A DNA stretch of 64,000 nucleotides from Saccoglossus kowalevskii (GCF_000003605.2 NW_003116447.1:1096494-1160493); one strand, 5' to 3'. Counted from the first letter of the stretch, positions 1 through 12,861 are shown. A program made the numbers and translations. Notes: a model not told the origin generated them from the letters alone.

Positions 1-1001
1 AAACTGTTATTTTACTTTATGTGTTATTTATTTGTTCGAGCAATTTGTTTGTATTACAATTGAAAAAAGTTTTTTTTATCTCGTACTTGAACCACAATCT
101 GCGCATGGCGCATGTAGAGGAAAACATTATTTTGAATATACAAGACAATAACATATTGAAAAGAACATTGTAATTCACAATTACAAAATTTGAATTCGAC
201 ACGAGCTCAAGTGGCACTTTTCAACATGTGATGACGCCAACTTGAAACTGAGAGGGCGCAGTATAACTAATAGTTTTACACATCCTAGTAGTAGATTACA
301 TTCAAGTTTTTTGTTAGCTTAGTTGCAACATTTCAATAAAAAATATGAAAAAAAAATTATATAACATCGTATTTGTTGTTTATTGCTAATATATATGAGA
401 ATAAGTCACTGCGATGGCAATGTGTTACTTACATTTGCAGTCCATATTCTCGCGTTATGTGTAACTTACTCGTGTATCATGGAGCTTCATGCTCGTATAT
501 CCCGGAGACCTTGGAAAGCGTTTTAATTCTAGGCTACCGCTTTGGTTTCAATTGCCGCTTCCAATAATAATAAGATTGAAAGCCGTCTTGGTGTCAATGG
601 TCGCATTAACTATGTTGTACGTAAACTGTTTGGCGCATTTTGGGTTCACATTTCCAACTCTTTATGTTGTTAAGCTTGAGATGAAATTACATGACCGACT
701 GTAGTAGACCAAAGACATTTTCCAATGTCTTTGAGTAGGCCGACAGTTTAACAAGTTGGCCGACTGAACGCGAAAATGAAACATGTTTCTTGCCCACCGT
801 CAGCTGTCGGTCGACAGTTGCAACATGGAGCTACAAGAAAGGGATAGTTCCATGGCTGCAACTACGCGAGCGATTTTAATTAGCCGACTGCAGACGGTCG
901 TGTGATTTCATCTTTACAGTTCAGGGCCAAGTTGATGTGCACTTACGCGTTCTTACATCACGAAACGCAGAAAACTCGGATTTAAACAACAACAACAAAA
1001 C

Positions 1002-1024
1002 AAAAAAAAAAAAAAAAAAAAAAA
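1002..1024 (+). repeat. Poly(A) run
   Basis: Twenty-three consecutive A, preceded by a CAA-rich stretch (aacaacaacaacaaaac). It could be a simple repeat or the tail of an old retrocopy; I see no retroposon body upstream of it. Confidence 0.8.
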
Positions 1025-1964
1025 CCGACAAAATCGGGGAGTCGATGAAGTGCAGCCTGAGATTAATGACTGCCGTCCGCTATAATAGTTAGTGAAGAGA
1101 TGTTCGTTTGTTCATGTTTTAAATATAGAACTGTATTTTAAAAAAAGGTTTCAATTCGTTTAACTAAATAAACAGCGTTTTGAAAACGTCCATTGCTGTT
1201 TCGTTTTCGGTAGGAAATTGTTGTAATAAAACACTTGGATGGCGTACTATGAACTCATTACATGTAAACAAATGTATTGACACAATGAACTATACGTGCT
1301 TGTGTCACGTGTTCACTGCCTTACAGCCAGTATATTTCCAGGTAACGGGTGGAGAAAATCTCCCACGCAAAGTTTTATTTCTATGAATATACTTTTCTGG
1401 AAAGGAAAATTGAACGAGGACAATGCCCTTTACTAGAACTTTCAACAGACGTATCCCAAGATTCGTATTGCCTATATTGGTGACATTTTGTGTCAATGCA
1501 TATTCCCAACGTTAATAACACACAGGCGTATATAGACGCCACTACCTCACTACTTTCGTTATGTACGGGTGTTGTAAAACACTGCGAATGACTTACGTCA
1601 CGTGATTACGGCTGTTCCAGTTATTGATAAATTAAATTACAATTTCTGTAAACCACGCGCACACACACCAAACATTGGGCAACTCGATGACATTTACCCC
1701 ATCCACGCGCTACGCGACGAATAAAGTTACACGATGGCACACTGCACCGATATGATATACGCAATTATTTATCGCGGGTCACACATCGCATTCCTTCGCC
1801 ACGCCATATAGTCGCTCAACACCAGACAGACAAGGGGACTGTGCTTTCGTCAAGCGCCTAGTCACCTGACTGACTTGGCTAATGTAAAGAAAACAGGGCT
1901 CGATTCAATATTAAAACAAACCTCTGACTTTCATCGTGGGAGATGTCTAGTTGAATTCTACGCG

Positions 1965-2121
1965 GAGTTCTAGAACTCTCCGGGTAGTTACCCATGGGTG
2001 GTTCTAGAACTGCCTCCATGTGTCCGGTCGGAAAAGGGATTTCGAGTTTTTGTTTTTATTTGTTTTTAGAATGTTTACTTGATGGTTCTAGAACTCCCTC
2101 TTGGTGTTCTGGCCTGAGTCA
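1965..2121. promoter_or_regulatory. Cluster of heat-shock-element-like palindromes and an AP-1-like site
   Basis: GTTCTAGAAC occurs three times, at 1967-1976 (within the 14-bp palindrome GAGTTCTAGAACTC), 2001-2010 and 2085-2094. Each contains TTCnnGAA, the two-unit core of a heat-shock element. A perfect TGAGTCA follows at 2115-2121. The context is CpG-rich. Each site has only two inverted units rather than the usual three, so function is a guess. Confidence 0.35.
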
Positions 2122-4490
2122 GTTGTTCTGGCCGCAGTTGTTACCCATAATACAACAGTGTAACTTAAATGCAGCAGGTATCGTTTTGTAGTTGTCTACC
2201 AGGCGTTGCAAATTTTCACATCAGTACTTCTGCTGTTACTCGTAGCTTTACGGTAAGAACATTTTGTGTTTCGTCGTCGGTTTCGCGAATATCCCACGAC
2301 GGACGATTTTATTCTACCGTGAATGCATTGCACGAACAGAGAGTTGCTGCTAAGTTGTGTTCGACTGCATTCTGTACACTTCAACTTGTCATAGTGGAAG
2401 TAACAGGTGGTATACTTCAAAATTGGGTGGTTATACGTCGGGGTTATACGTATCAATGGCCGTGAAGTTATTTCAAATGATGTGTTGTTGTAGCGGGGGT
2501 TGGTGTCTCACAGTCCTGTTTAGTAGATGCATGGGCGGACTAAATGTTATTACGTTCATAGTGAATGTATTTTATTTTTTTGTTACATCCAGTCAGTATA
2601 AGGGAAAGTATAAATTACCAAAACAAACATCCCCGTTTTCCTTGACCAACACGCGTGATTTGGTGATCAGTATATCGCGCAAAGCCATGTCCTTTTTATG
2701 ACACCAAAATAAAACGAATCAGGCGGGCGTCGTTTTCTCAAAAAAATGGGGAAACGCAAATCAATCGTTGTGTCCTAAAATACGTAGTGGTATATTATTT
2801 GAATAATATGCTGCCACGTCTTGTTGGTACCCTTACTAGAATTCCTTGGGTGTCGTAGAAACAGCATATACAATGATACAACTTGAAACAATTAGCTGAG
2901 ACTAATATTATCAATGAAACACATCGTATCTTCTCCAGAGGTGAAAAGAGTGCTTTCTTTTTTCATTTTCGCTGCCCCGTATAATTTAGAACAGCGCTCC
3001 CAGCGACAAGTTGGTACCGGTTTGTGTTGACTGCTGTAACTATAATATGTGTAGACGTCGAGAACAAAATTTATCTGTGAATATAAGCCAAGGTACAACA
3101 ACAGCCTTGGGATATACCCCCGGGTATAACGTAGATGTACACGTCATGTGGTGTTGCCACATAGTAAATTACCTCACAAGAAATCGAATTTTAATTCTCT
3201 TGCTGATTGATGACAATGTTTACTGTCACGACTATGTAAACAAGTTGCTGGATCGTTTACTCTGACTTGATGGCACGGGAAAAGTTTCAAGCGTGATTTA
3301 CGGGCCATGTAATATGTTAATGTGTCTTCGACGCTCTCGTGATCTATTGTGTCTGAAGAAACGCAGATCAGGCAAAGCGTACAGATTTGTGGAACACATA
3401 CCTTCAAAATTATAATCAAAACACCGTGACCATGACCACAGCGCAATTCGTTCAAACTAGTACAAGTAAACTTGAGCATGTACTTGTATCAAACATATTT
3501 GAAGATTTATTAAGGCGGCTACTGTGGCGAAGTTATATTAGTGTTGTAATTAGAAACCGGTTGCTAATAGTGCTATGAACCACAGTCGAGGGACTGTGTA
3601 AGAACGCAAATCTCACGATGCAATCACGAAATAAACACGTGCAATTGCGTAACCGTCAAAAAAAATAAAAGTCAAAATAATTGTTCCCGTTCTTTATTTT
3701 ATGAGTTCTTCGATGGTACACGCCCAACAACAATATAACATATAATGAATGTCTGGTCACGTAACGGTCAAATGACTTCAACTCAATTGTCCCTGGCAGT
3801 ATTAAAGCACGACAGACTGTAATTGTTGTAAAAAACGCAGGCACGTCAAAACAGTCCTTCACTATTACGTATGAGCCAGGCAATTTAAGGATGGGCGCGG
3901 GCAACACACAGAGTCAATACGAAGTTACTTACAAGATTGTGCCTGATTGGCTACTTAACTATAACAGTAGACCAATCAGAGAGCATCTTATTTGTTGGCG
4001 GTTTTTTTAGGCACATCAGATTCTGCCGTGCAGATATGCTTCGATACAACTGAAATTTAGACACAGAGACTTTATTGGTAGTTTGCTAAACTATTCCCTA
4101 AGACTGGCCTTTAGTCTGAAGATAAATTTGGGATACTTGTATTAATTTTTTGAATTATAAACCTCAACTGTAAATATGTACATTGTACTTTGACCAATAT
4201 TCGATTCAAAATGGCCATCAGAGTAGGTTTGCAATGCAACACTCTGAGGAAAACAGAAAGTCGTTTCCATTTATTTAATGATGAAACCTTCCACGCATCG
4301 AAATACCAATAATTTATACTGCTCTTATTTTGGGCGACATTTTAACTAGTTAGTTCAAGGGGTTAGCTCATTTCTGAAAAAGAAGCTGAAAATCACTGTT
4401 TATGTTGTTTACACGATTATTCTGTTATTTTGCCCCCCTTGTCTCCCGTAGAGTTTAGTCCAGTAAGTAAACATGCAGTTGAAATAGACC

Positions 4491-4520
4491 ATGGAAGGTA
4501 CTAACGTTAGTACCGTCCAT
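4491..4520. repeat. Perfect 18-bp palindrome with outer arms
   Basis: GGTACTAACGTTAGTACC at 4497-4514 is a perfect palindrome, flanked after two mismatched bases by ATGG (4491-4494) and CCAT (4517-4520). Confidence 0.8.
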
Positions 4521-5399
4521 GATTAGACCTAACTGGAGGGTTTACACGCCACAATTAGATAGTAACCATGCGGATGTTACATAAGTCTAATTATTTGTAA
4601 TCAATAAGTTCCAAGAAGCCATTGAGACCTGAAAAGTTCGCCTTCAAGCATAAATCCTCGGGTTTATGATTCAGGATTGAGGTGCCAAGATACAGTGCGG
4701 TGCGCCCTCTAAGTTGGATGTAATATTGACCCAAAACCATAGAATAATAGGATACCATTGTTGTTGTTGTTCAAAAGACTACTTTGTCTATTGTTTTCTA
4801 TTGTGTTTTTAATTTAGTGAAAAAAAATGTATGAACTGAAAAATAATATTACTAACAACCCCATGGTCTCCGGTATGCGTCTTGACATGTGTGCATATTT
4901 TAGCGTATATCATTATGGCAGTGAAAATTATAATTAATATCCACAAAATAAAAATAAAAAAACAGCCATATTTTGTCATTGCGATTGATTTGGATGTTGT
5001 GAGATTAGAACACAATGTTAAAATGCTGTATTGTACATCAACTTTCTACGGCGACCACGATAAGTTTTATTGAATTTCTTCAGCCAATAACATCAACTAG
5101 CACATTAAATTAACAGTACAGAAAGTGACGTATTTTTGAAATGTTCAATAGCACTCTGCCTTTATTTTAACTGAGCTTCCGGGACTGGGCTATGGTATGG
5201 CACCTTGAATGAACTACGACAGAATGATACATATTGTATGCAATGGGAAATATTTGTGGAATTGCCCAACCCTAGAAATATAAAGCGGTCTAAAAGTGGC
5301 AGTATAATATTCAACATATTTATATGACGGATATGTAATTCATTTCTACATCCTGACAATGGTTTGTAAACAACTTGGTGGTATATTGACCACGCTGTG

Positions 5400-5577
5400 A
5401 TGCGGATCTGTATTCGAGCGCCTTTACGGGGGGAAGCTGCAATAGTGATGTAACAGCCAGGGGTGTGGTTGACATGATTGACAGGTGGGTATTCGTCTAA
5501 TGGCGTGCCTCCATACTACACAAACGGTCCACATTTAGCCGCACATCGTACGCTTTTAGTTGCTTTTAACCCAGCCG
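5400..5577 (+). other. Candidate first non-coding exon / promoter region
   Basis: The sequence is CpG-rich and ends at a consensus donor CAGCCG|gtaagt (gt at 5578-5579). CpG density drops sharply a few hundred bases downstream and stays low, as expected at the start of a gene body in an animal with gene-body methylation. The 5' edge is not defined by any signal I can see. Its connection to the catenin exons is inferred from strand and lack of any other gene. Confidence 0.35.
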
Positions 5578-6909
5578 GTAAGTGCTATCTTGATTTGACA
5601 TCCGACTGTCGCCATTCTTGGATACTTGTGGATTCTATTTAGTATATACTGTCTTGCTTTTTGAACACAATATGTCGCTCGTTGGGCGCAAATGATCGTA
5701 CTTTAGGTGCGATTTTTTGAATTGGTGTTCTATTTGCATAATTGTATGCTTGTATTGTGGTGGCCGAGAAGCGATGTTATCTTTCACAATTGCCCCCAGA
5801 GCGACCAACTATGTTAAACAATTTGTTTTAAATATTTCATCGCAGAATTGCGATATTTTAGCCATTTTGTAACTGGTTTAACTTGTCATTCGAACGATGA
5901 CAGTGTTTGGGGGTAGGTCTAGGTAAAGCATTCGTGCTGCAGTTGGGCGCTGTCATGACCCTGGGACCCGCTAACTAGTTTAATTCCTTTATCAGTTGTC
6001 GACACATTTAAATATTGGCTAGCCGCAACCCGTCGTGCAGTAGGGTAACTCTTGTGGGCCAAGCAACAAAAAAACAAGTTGCCTGGAAGCGTGGAAACCT
6101 CTCACAGTTGTGATTGGGGCAAACTTGACGCCATGTTGGTTTATTTTTATACCGTCCGAGGCCACTCCTTTATTTTGGTGACTGGTTTCTTCTCCTACCA
6201 GTTTAAGAGTTGTAAAAAAATATCAGGTTAATTCTAGACAATGAACCAGTTGATTACGACAATCTCCCGACTTTCGAGTGTGGTTGGAATGTATTTGTTT
6301 CCTCACAGGAAATTGCTATTGTAGGTAGAGTCTGTTGAAAACATAGTGGGAAATAGTTTGGATGTTTCAGCAATTCTGAAGGCTATCACCACAACAAGTT
6401 TTCACGTAAAAACAACGTTTTATCTTCTACGTTTGTTGCATTAGAATTTCTAAAGCCAACTCTCCGTTCCCCTTCATTGCCATGTTCAAGCATTATAAAA
6501 TAGTGTTCCAATGATGTCAGTGACCCCACAGGTGGCATTGCTATTGGACCAAATTGAAATCTAGTCAGTCTAAATTTAGACAAACTACAACTGTCTGGTA
6601 ATGAGATATCATACTTTACAAAGTCTGAGCAGCTGAAAAATGTGGAAAAACTATAATCAATAAAACCTGGGATTCATTACATAGGGATTGTTTTTCTCTT
6701 TTTACAAAACATACCAAATTTTTAAGTTCAAGATGTATATAATATTTATTCAGTTTTCATTATTATGGAATGTCTTGTCTGATGTTACATGTGCCAAAAT
6801 ATGTCAATATCTAATCTTTAATGATATATTGGTGCTGACAATTAATTTTTTTTTTTAATAAATCTCAAATCACAATTTTGACACGCATAGATTCTGATGG
6901 ATTCTTGTA

Positions 6910-7112
6910 TACTGTGAAATAATTTATTTTCACTGGAATTAATTTTCGGTGAAAATACTTTTTGGGTGTTTTGTATGGAATTTATTTTCACTGATTTTTG
7001 GTGAGTTGAATGTAAAATATAAGAAAAAAGGTATATTCGCTGGATTTTATTTTTGATGAATCACTCCTTCAGCGAAAATTAATTCTAAGCGAAAATAAAG
7101 TATTTTACAGTA
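6910..7112 (-). mobile_element. Family A palindromic MITE, copy 1
   Basis: Ends TACTGTGAAATAATTTATTT and AATAAAGTATTTTACAGTA form a long terminal inverted repeat rich in GCGAAAAT-type words; TA is at both edges. No coding capacity. Opposite in orientation to most other copies. Confidence 0.85.
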
Positions 7113-8630
7113 TTTGAGAACCAGAGACAAAATTATTGTTAATCGATTGAATCATTTATGAAATTAATGGCAATTTTAATTGTCTGTGACAGGTTACTGG
7201 ACGTTCATCATTGTGTATGCATGGCAGGTTACTTCTCAGTCATGCTTTACTGCACATACCTAGGTCTTGTCGTACCTGTACCTGTACATTGAATTATCCC
7301 TAGTCAAGTGTGACCATGCCCCTCCCTCTCCAGTCAGGTACATCACCTTGTCACTATTTCTAGAATATGTTCATGAATTCAATTCTGGGTTGGGAGATTA
7401 TTACTGAATTATATATTTTCCTACATAACATTTAAAAACTTGTTGCTTTATTGTTTTACCCAAGTTCATATGAAGGATACCGGATAATCATCTTTCCAAA
7501 ATAATCACAGCACCATTCTGACCCAGGGTTTGACATTGGAATTTAATATGAATGCAATTGCAATCCTGTTGCAGTCTTATAATTCATGCTAATGATTTTT
7601 TTTTATTAAATTCTTCTTCCGTAGTTCAAATTTCCAAGTATCTTTAACTAGATAGACATTTCCTACCATAGTTGCATTATTGGAATCATGCACCTGCATT
7701 TATATGCAAACTGCATTTTATAATCAACAATATCTTGCACTGATTGATTGCGAGTATAATTTGTTGAAAGATGAAGTGCTAAACAAGCTAATTACAGCTC
7801 AGCTCAGTGAAGTCTATAGTAAATATAGACAAGACATCTAATTATCGTGTAACCTTAGTTTATGCCTTGGGCTGGAGAGGGCTAAAAAGTAAGCAACTCA
7901 AATCTGTTGACTTGTCACACACACATTCCAGGTCACTAATCCATTGTATGGAAATCCCATTCCCAGACTAGTCAATCACGATTTTAATCACTTGAGTTGT
8001 AGAATATCATGTCCAAATCAGTTAAATACTTTGAAAAGGCCAAGTTATGCGGTCAGCAAATATGAAATGCCTTGCCATATCCAAAGTACCCCCGGTAGTC
8101 TAGGGGAATAGGATGACCTTTGACTTGCACAGTTTTACACCTTGGTTTGTTTATGCATAGTTGTCAAATTCGCTATCCATAGCTTGTGGGGTTAATTTGG
8201 AAACTACTAATACTTTGGAATCTAGGGAAATGTTTTAGACATTGCGGTTAGGGGGTGGCCCATTAGTGGGTGGCAATGGCAGAACTTGCACAGAAAAAAA
8301 AATCCTACAGGAAAAAAATCTGCACGCCTATTTCTGAGAGAAAACATTTTACACGTAGAAGAAATAAAAAAAATTACAGCAAATTGAATAATCATTGAAA
8401 AAAAAATAGCACAAAAGTAAAGGGGAAAAAATATTTTGCTTATTTTTTCTGCCATTGCCTCCCATAGTTTCTAATGGGGTACCTTTTATTTATAAATTAA
8501 AAAAAAATGTATCTGTTGAATAATTATAAAAATTCTGTTAAATTTGATGGATGTTGGAAGGTGGACTTTACTCTTCTTATAAGTTAAAAGTATACATAAT
8601 TTTTGTGATGATTTGATTTTCAATTTATGT

Positions 8631-8809
8631 TGCTGTAGAATAATTTATTTTCATTATTTTTGCTGAAGGAATGATTTAGTGAAAATAAAATCCAGCGGAA
8701 ATACCTTTTTCCCCTATATAAAAATCAGTGAAAATAAATTCCATACAAAATCCCCAAAAAGTCTTTTCACCGAAAATTAATTCCAGCTAAAATAAAATAT
8801 TTAACAGTA
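8631..8809 (+). mobile_element. Family A palindromic MITE, copy 2
   Basis: Shares ATTTTCATTATTTTTGCTGA, AGTGAAAATAAAATCCAGCG and the AATTCCAGCTAAAATAAA end with the other copies. Somewhat diverged. Confidence 0.8.
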
Positions 8810-9647
8810 CTAAAACCTTGGATATTCTGACACCTGAATGGTGATTTTAAATTGTATTTTGTTTATTGCAATTTAGACGCCAAATACCACTATGCCTTTA
8901 AGCATAACCTCTAATTGTATGAAGCAAGTCTTTTCATTGTGTCAATGACATTCCATTCAAATTGCATTTTATCCTTGTACCACAGGATAGCCGTACTGTG
9001 ACACATGTCAGGCAGTAGAACCAATACCAGGACAGTAGAGATTAGCATCATAATTGGGGACAATCTCGAGTGTTTACCTTACATTTTGACTAAATGATCT
9101 GTGTGCAGATTATTGCTGTGCTAGAACACAAATATAATTATCAGTGAATTTCACTGTTTTGTATTTGTCTAAAGCATATATCTAGTCCACTTTAGTCGAT
9201 GCAAGCTGAAAATGCGCAAGCTACCACTCCACATCACAGCATTGTGAGATAAAAAAAAATGTCCTTGTCATTCCTGTCTGGAAAATTTGTTGCACTCAAA
9301 ATAACTCAGATATGTTATATTCAATTGTTCAAACTTAAATATTATATCAATAAAAAAAATTGAAAGTTTATTTGTAATTATTAATGATATTAATAAAAAA
9401 GCTAATAATTATGTTGGGTACTGTACAAGTAAGCTACAGAAACATCTTATTTGTCCTTTGATCAGTGAAGAGCTTGAAATATTTAGATATTCAAAATTTA
9501 TGTTGAGAAGTTGTAGATTTTTGATGTCAGTGATAAAACATGCTGTTTAACATTGGTAATTGGGATTGTAATGATTAGTTTGTATTCCAATTCCATTTTC
9601 TATTAATAGCACATGCCATTATGTATATGTCAAAAGTGTCTGGTAGA

Positions 9648-9778
9648 TACCGTATTAGGTTCATTAGTAAAGCAGATCATAATAAGTCGTATTTGAGTGA
9701 TCCAGTTTTTAATAAATGTAATTTTTGGTGTATGTGTGCTTCTATTGGAGATGTACTTCTAATAAAGCAAATACAGTA
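9648..9778. mobile_element. Family H short TIR element
   Basis: Left TACCGTATTAGGTTCATTAG, right CTTCTAATAAAGCAAATACA and GTA. Part of a family whose end reads TACTGTATTTGCTCTATTAG. Confidence 0.6.
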
Positions 9779-10289
9779 AAGTTATTTCCAAAGTGTTAAG
9801 TCAGCGCTCAGCATGCGTTTGATATGGGACCCATATCTACGTATACAACGCATATAATGTACATTATTTGTTTCTAAGTATACCGTACAATGAATAAGTG
9901 CAATATTTGGTCTATGGCACTTCTATTTGAGTTAATATTGGAAGCACAGCTCTATTCTTATTCTAAATATAATTTTTCTTAAGACTTGTGATATGAATGA
10001 TATAACTAAAGGCTATAACTCATTGAATATGTTTTTGTTTACTGAGCATTCTTGTATAACAAATGTAAAATATTTCCCACAGGGATGAGTAATTTGATAT
10101 TGCTTAAAAATATGACAATACCGGTAGTCTTAGTTTATTAGTATTGTATTGCTTGCTTGCTTGCTTGGTTGTTTTGTTCTTCACAGTATTATGCAGATGA
10201 AAAATATTTGTTCAGATTACTTAATAATTATTTTTTGTTCATTATTTCAATTATGTATCCACATGCTGACTTGTACCATTCTGTTCCAG

Positions 10290-10417
10290 GTCACTGTTGT
10301 TGACAGACAGACTGACAGCCAGCCAGCCAGCCATCCAGAGGAATCTGGAGGATTTTACCCCAGTTTATTTTTAACAACAGGATTACCAGATTTGTGTTTT
10401 AACAGTGGTCCTTTAAG
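10290..10417 (+). other. Candidate internal 5' untranslated exon
   Basis: A pyrimidine-rich acceptor (accattctgttccag, ending 10289) and a strong donor (AAG|gtgagt at 10418) bracket 128 nt. The exon begins with a GACAGACAGACTGACAGCCAGCC repeat-like stretch. One frame is open across it but encodes nothing I recognise, so I favour an untranslated exon of the catenin gene. An unrelated transcript is possible. Confidence 0.4.
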
Positions 10418-10721
10418 GTGAGTGTCAATGAAGGAATAGTGTTAGACTTGACAGGATGCGTGTCTGTATTTTAGTGTAAGTTGATGAGTGGGTTCCATTA
10501 TGTAATCTATAAGCATTGTCTAAAAACTATGGCTGTGTATATATATTGTGCATCTCTGTGGTTTGATATGTTATGGTTGATATAAATATTCATCTGTAAG
10601 ATTGTAATTATGTATATTAGTATCCTACCGGTAATTATGATCTCTGATATCCGAATACAGTACGGTGGTATATGTACCAGTGTTTTCCCAATAATTTTGT
10701 TGGCAATAAAAAAGAAATGCG

Positions 10722-10884
10722 TTTAAAGCGGTGGAGTTGTCACCTGCGCATGCGTCAGATGGCCATAGCGTGTCATTGTTTACAAACAAGCATCTACCCA
10801 TGAGCCTTTGCGCTTTTAGTGTGTGTTATCGTCGCTTGGAACTTGATTCCTGCGCGTGCGCAGTTGATGACCCTCTCGCTTTAA
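10722..10884 (+). mobile_element. Family B MITE, copy 1
   Basis: Termini TTAAAGCGGTGGAGTTGTCA and TGATGACCCTCTCGCTTTAA form a terminal inverted repeat of about 25 bp. Internal words GTTTACAAACAAGC and CCCATGAGCCTTTGC recur in the other copies. No coding capacity. Confidence 0.87.
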
Positions 10885-12225
10885 TGTTTATAGAACTTGT
10901 AATTACCATTGCAGTTTTAAGCTTTCATTAGGAAGTGCAACAATCTCCGTACTTCCCTAATTTTGTTTCAGTTACTGCCGCTATTGCTATTACTTCTGTC
11001 TTGTTGTAATTGAATGACAAGAATTAAAAAAAAGCGATTTAAATTATTAAACTTTGGTTCGACAGCGAGAAAACTGTACTGTGATTAAATCAACTAACCG
11101 TGGCAACAGGTGTTGTCTTGATGTAGTATTATTTACTAGCTAATTTTCCTAGATGTATGTTTATTGTCCAAAAGTAATTTGTATTATAATGATCCAACGT
11201 ACAGTAATGTATCTTAGTATACTTTATTAATGATATGCTTCTAATGGAGCAAATATGGAATACATGTACTAATGCATTCCTGACCGAAGAATGCAAATAA
11301 ATTCTAAGATGTATGCTTCTCACACAATTGGTTAAATTACACTGATCATGACCATAAAACAACAAATTGGTGATCTCTATCAGTAGTAAAGTTGCATTGA
11401 TTTTTGTTTTAGCTTTTAATGATCTCTTCTATTGCATGCTTGTAAGGAGAGGATATTCCACTTGTCATATGAAGGAAAACAGGTTAAACTTGTGATGTTT
11501 GATTTGTATTGGAACTTGTGCTTCCTTGAAATGTGACTACTCAATACGTTCATCTTCTCGGAGCATTTCTATATTGATTACATAGGATTTGACTTTTGGT
11601 AATGATGAAGTGTCATTTGAGTTGTTCGTCCAATGAATTTGTAATTATTCAATTAAGATTGTAATTTTTCAATTACTTGTTGAAGTAGGAAGAATTCTAA
11701 CATAATTCAAATGACATTTTTTTTCTCCATAAATAAAAATAAAAATTGGAGTTAACCCAACTTTTTTCCAACTTGTTTCTGAAGCGACTATTTGGAAATG
11801 GAAATTAGCGAAAATGGTTGCATTTTAAGTTCATAATTCAGAAGTTGGTTCCAGTACTCAAGTTATTCATAATTTAAAATAGTTTATCACAATGATTATT
11901 TTAGCAAAGTTTCAGGAGGTTTTCGTCCCAAATGTGTGTTGGCATAATCATTCTTTATTTGTTCAAAGGCCCCATTACTTGGTTAAAATTGTGATTGCTT
12001 CAGCCTGCTGTAAAAAACCAGTAAAAATAAAGCAAGTTCCGTTTTTTTCAACTTGTGTGGTAAAATTAGATGATAATGCTCCCAGTGTGGTTACAATTAT
12101 GAAGTACATGTTGGTTCTGGGAATTGATCTAAACATAAGTCAGACACTTGGTGCCATTGTGATGTTTCCTTAAAAGGGGAAATAAGCTTCACCAGATGGA
12201 TTTATTCGCTGGAAATTGTTGATGA

Positions 12226-12426
12226 TTTTTGATTAAACTAATTTTTGATGCCTTCCAGTTGAGTATGCCACGGTGTTATTGGTTGAAAAAGTATATGGTA
12301 CGAGGCCGAAAGTGCGATAGGGGTATAAATGTATCATGCCATTGGTTGGAGTCAGAAAATATGTAGATAGGCGCTAAGGGTCGAATTGGTCCAGCTTCAA
12401 CTGACTGGATGTGGTTTAATCAAAAA
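12226..12426. mobile_element. Inverted-repeat element with 13-bp perfect termini
   Basis: TTTTTGATTAAAC at 12226-12238 and GTTTAATCAAAAA at 12414-12426 enclose about 175 bp with two direct ATTGGTTG words and an unusually CpG-rich centre. I see one copy only. Confidence 0.5.
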
Positions 12427-12861
12427 ATTTTTTGAAGTGCGAGGTCAAGGAGGTTAAGTGTGTGTTTTTAGTACAGCAGGAAATTTAGGGTAACTTGACA
12501 CTACTCTGGCTTATTGTTTTGAGTAGGAAGTGGGTTGCAGTTCAAGCATGAACATAGTTTACCCATGCTTGAAATAGGGCAGCCGTGTCAAGAAAGATTG
12601 GTAAGAGTGAGTAATACCAGGAAAGATAAAGAATTGTCTATTGCAGTAGATATATGGTTATTAGAAAGTGATTAGATATCAACTGTGATGTTAAATAACT
12701 GGGTGGGGCATGATAGTGTGAGTCAGATTCTCATCCTGGGCAATGGAATTAGTGATGACAACATGATGCATGTGTATACAATTTCATCCGCTTCATCACA
12801 TGTCTACTATTCTGTGGCTAAAATTTGCCGTGATATTCATAGCAATTATTAATGCACTGGC

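Larger units (their letters stand above)
1..5400. other. Upstream gene-free CpG-rich region
   Basis: No reading frame here resembles a known protein and none is long. CG dinucleotides are far more frequent than in most of the window, especially at 1500-2400 and 3000-3600. The stretch holds a 23-nt poly(A) run (1002-1024), a cluster of GCCGAC-type words (690-905), three copies of a palindromic TTCTAGAA word (1965-2094), an AP-1-like TGAGTCA (2115-2121) and an 18-bp palindrome (4497-4514). I take it as intergenic and unmethylated. The 3' end of an upstream gene could be hidden here, but I see none. Confidence 0.5.

Noticed and set aside
711-732. Histone-type 3' stem-loop
   Set aside because: The stem AAAGACAT/ATGTCTTT lacks the GGCTCTTTTCAGAGCC consensus and no histone gene precedes it.
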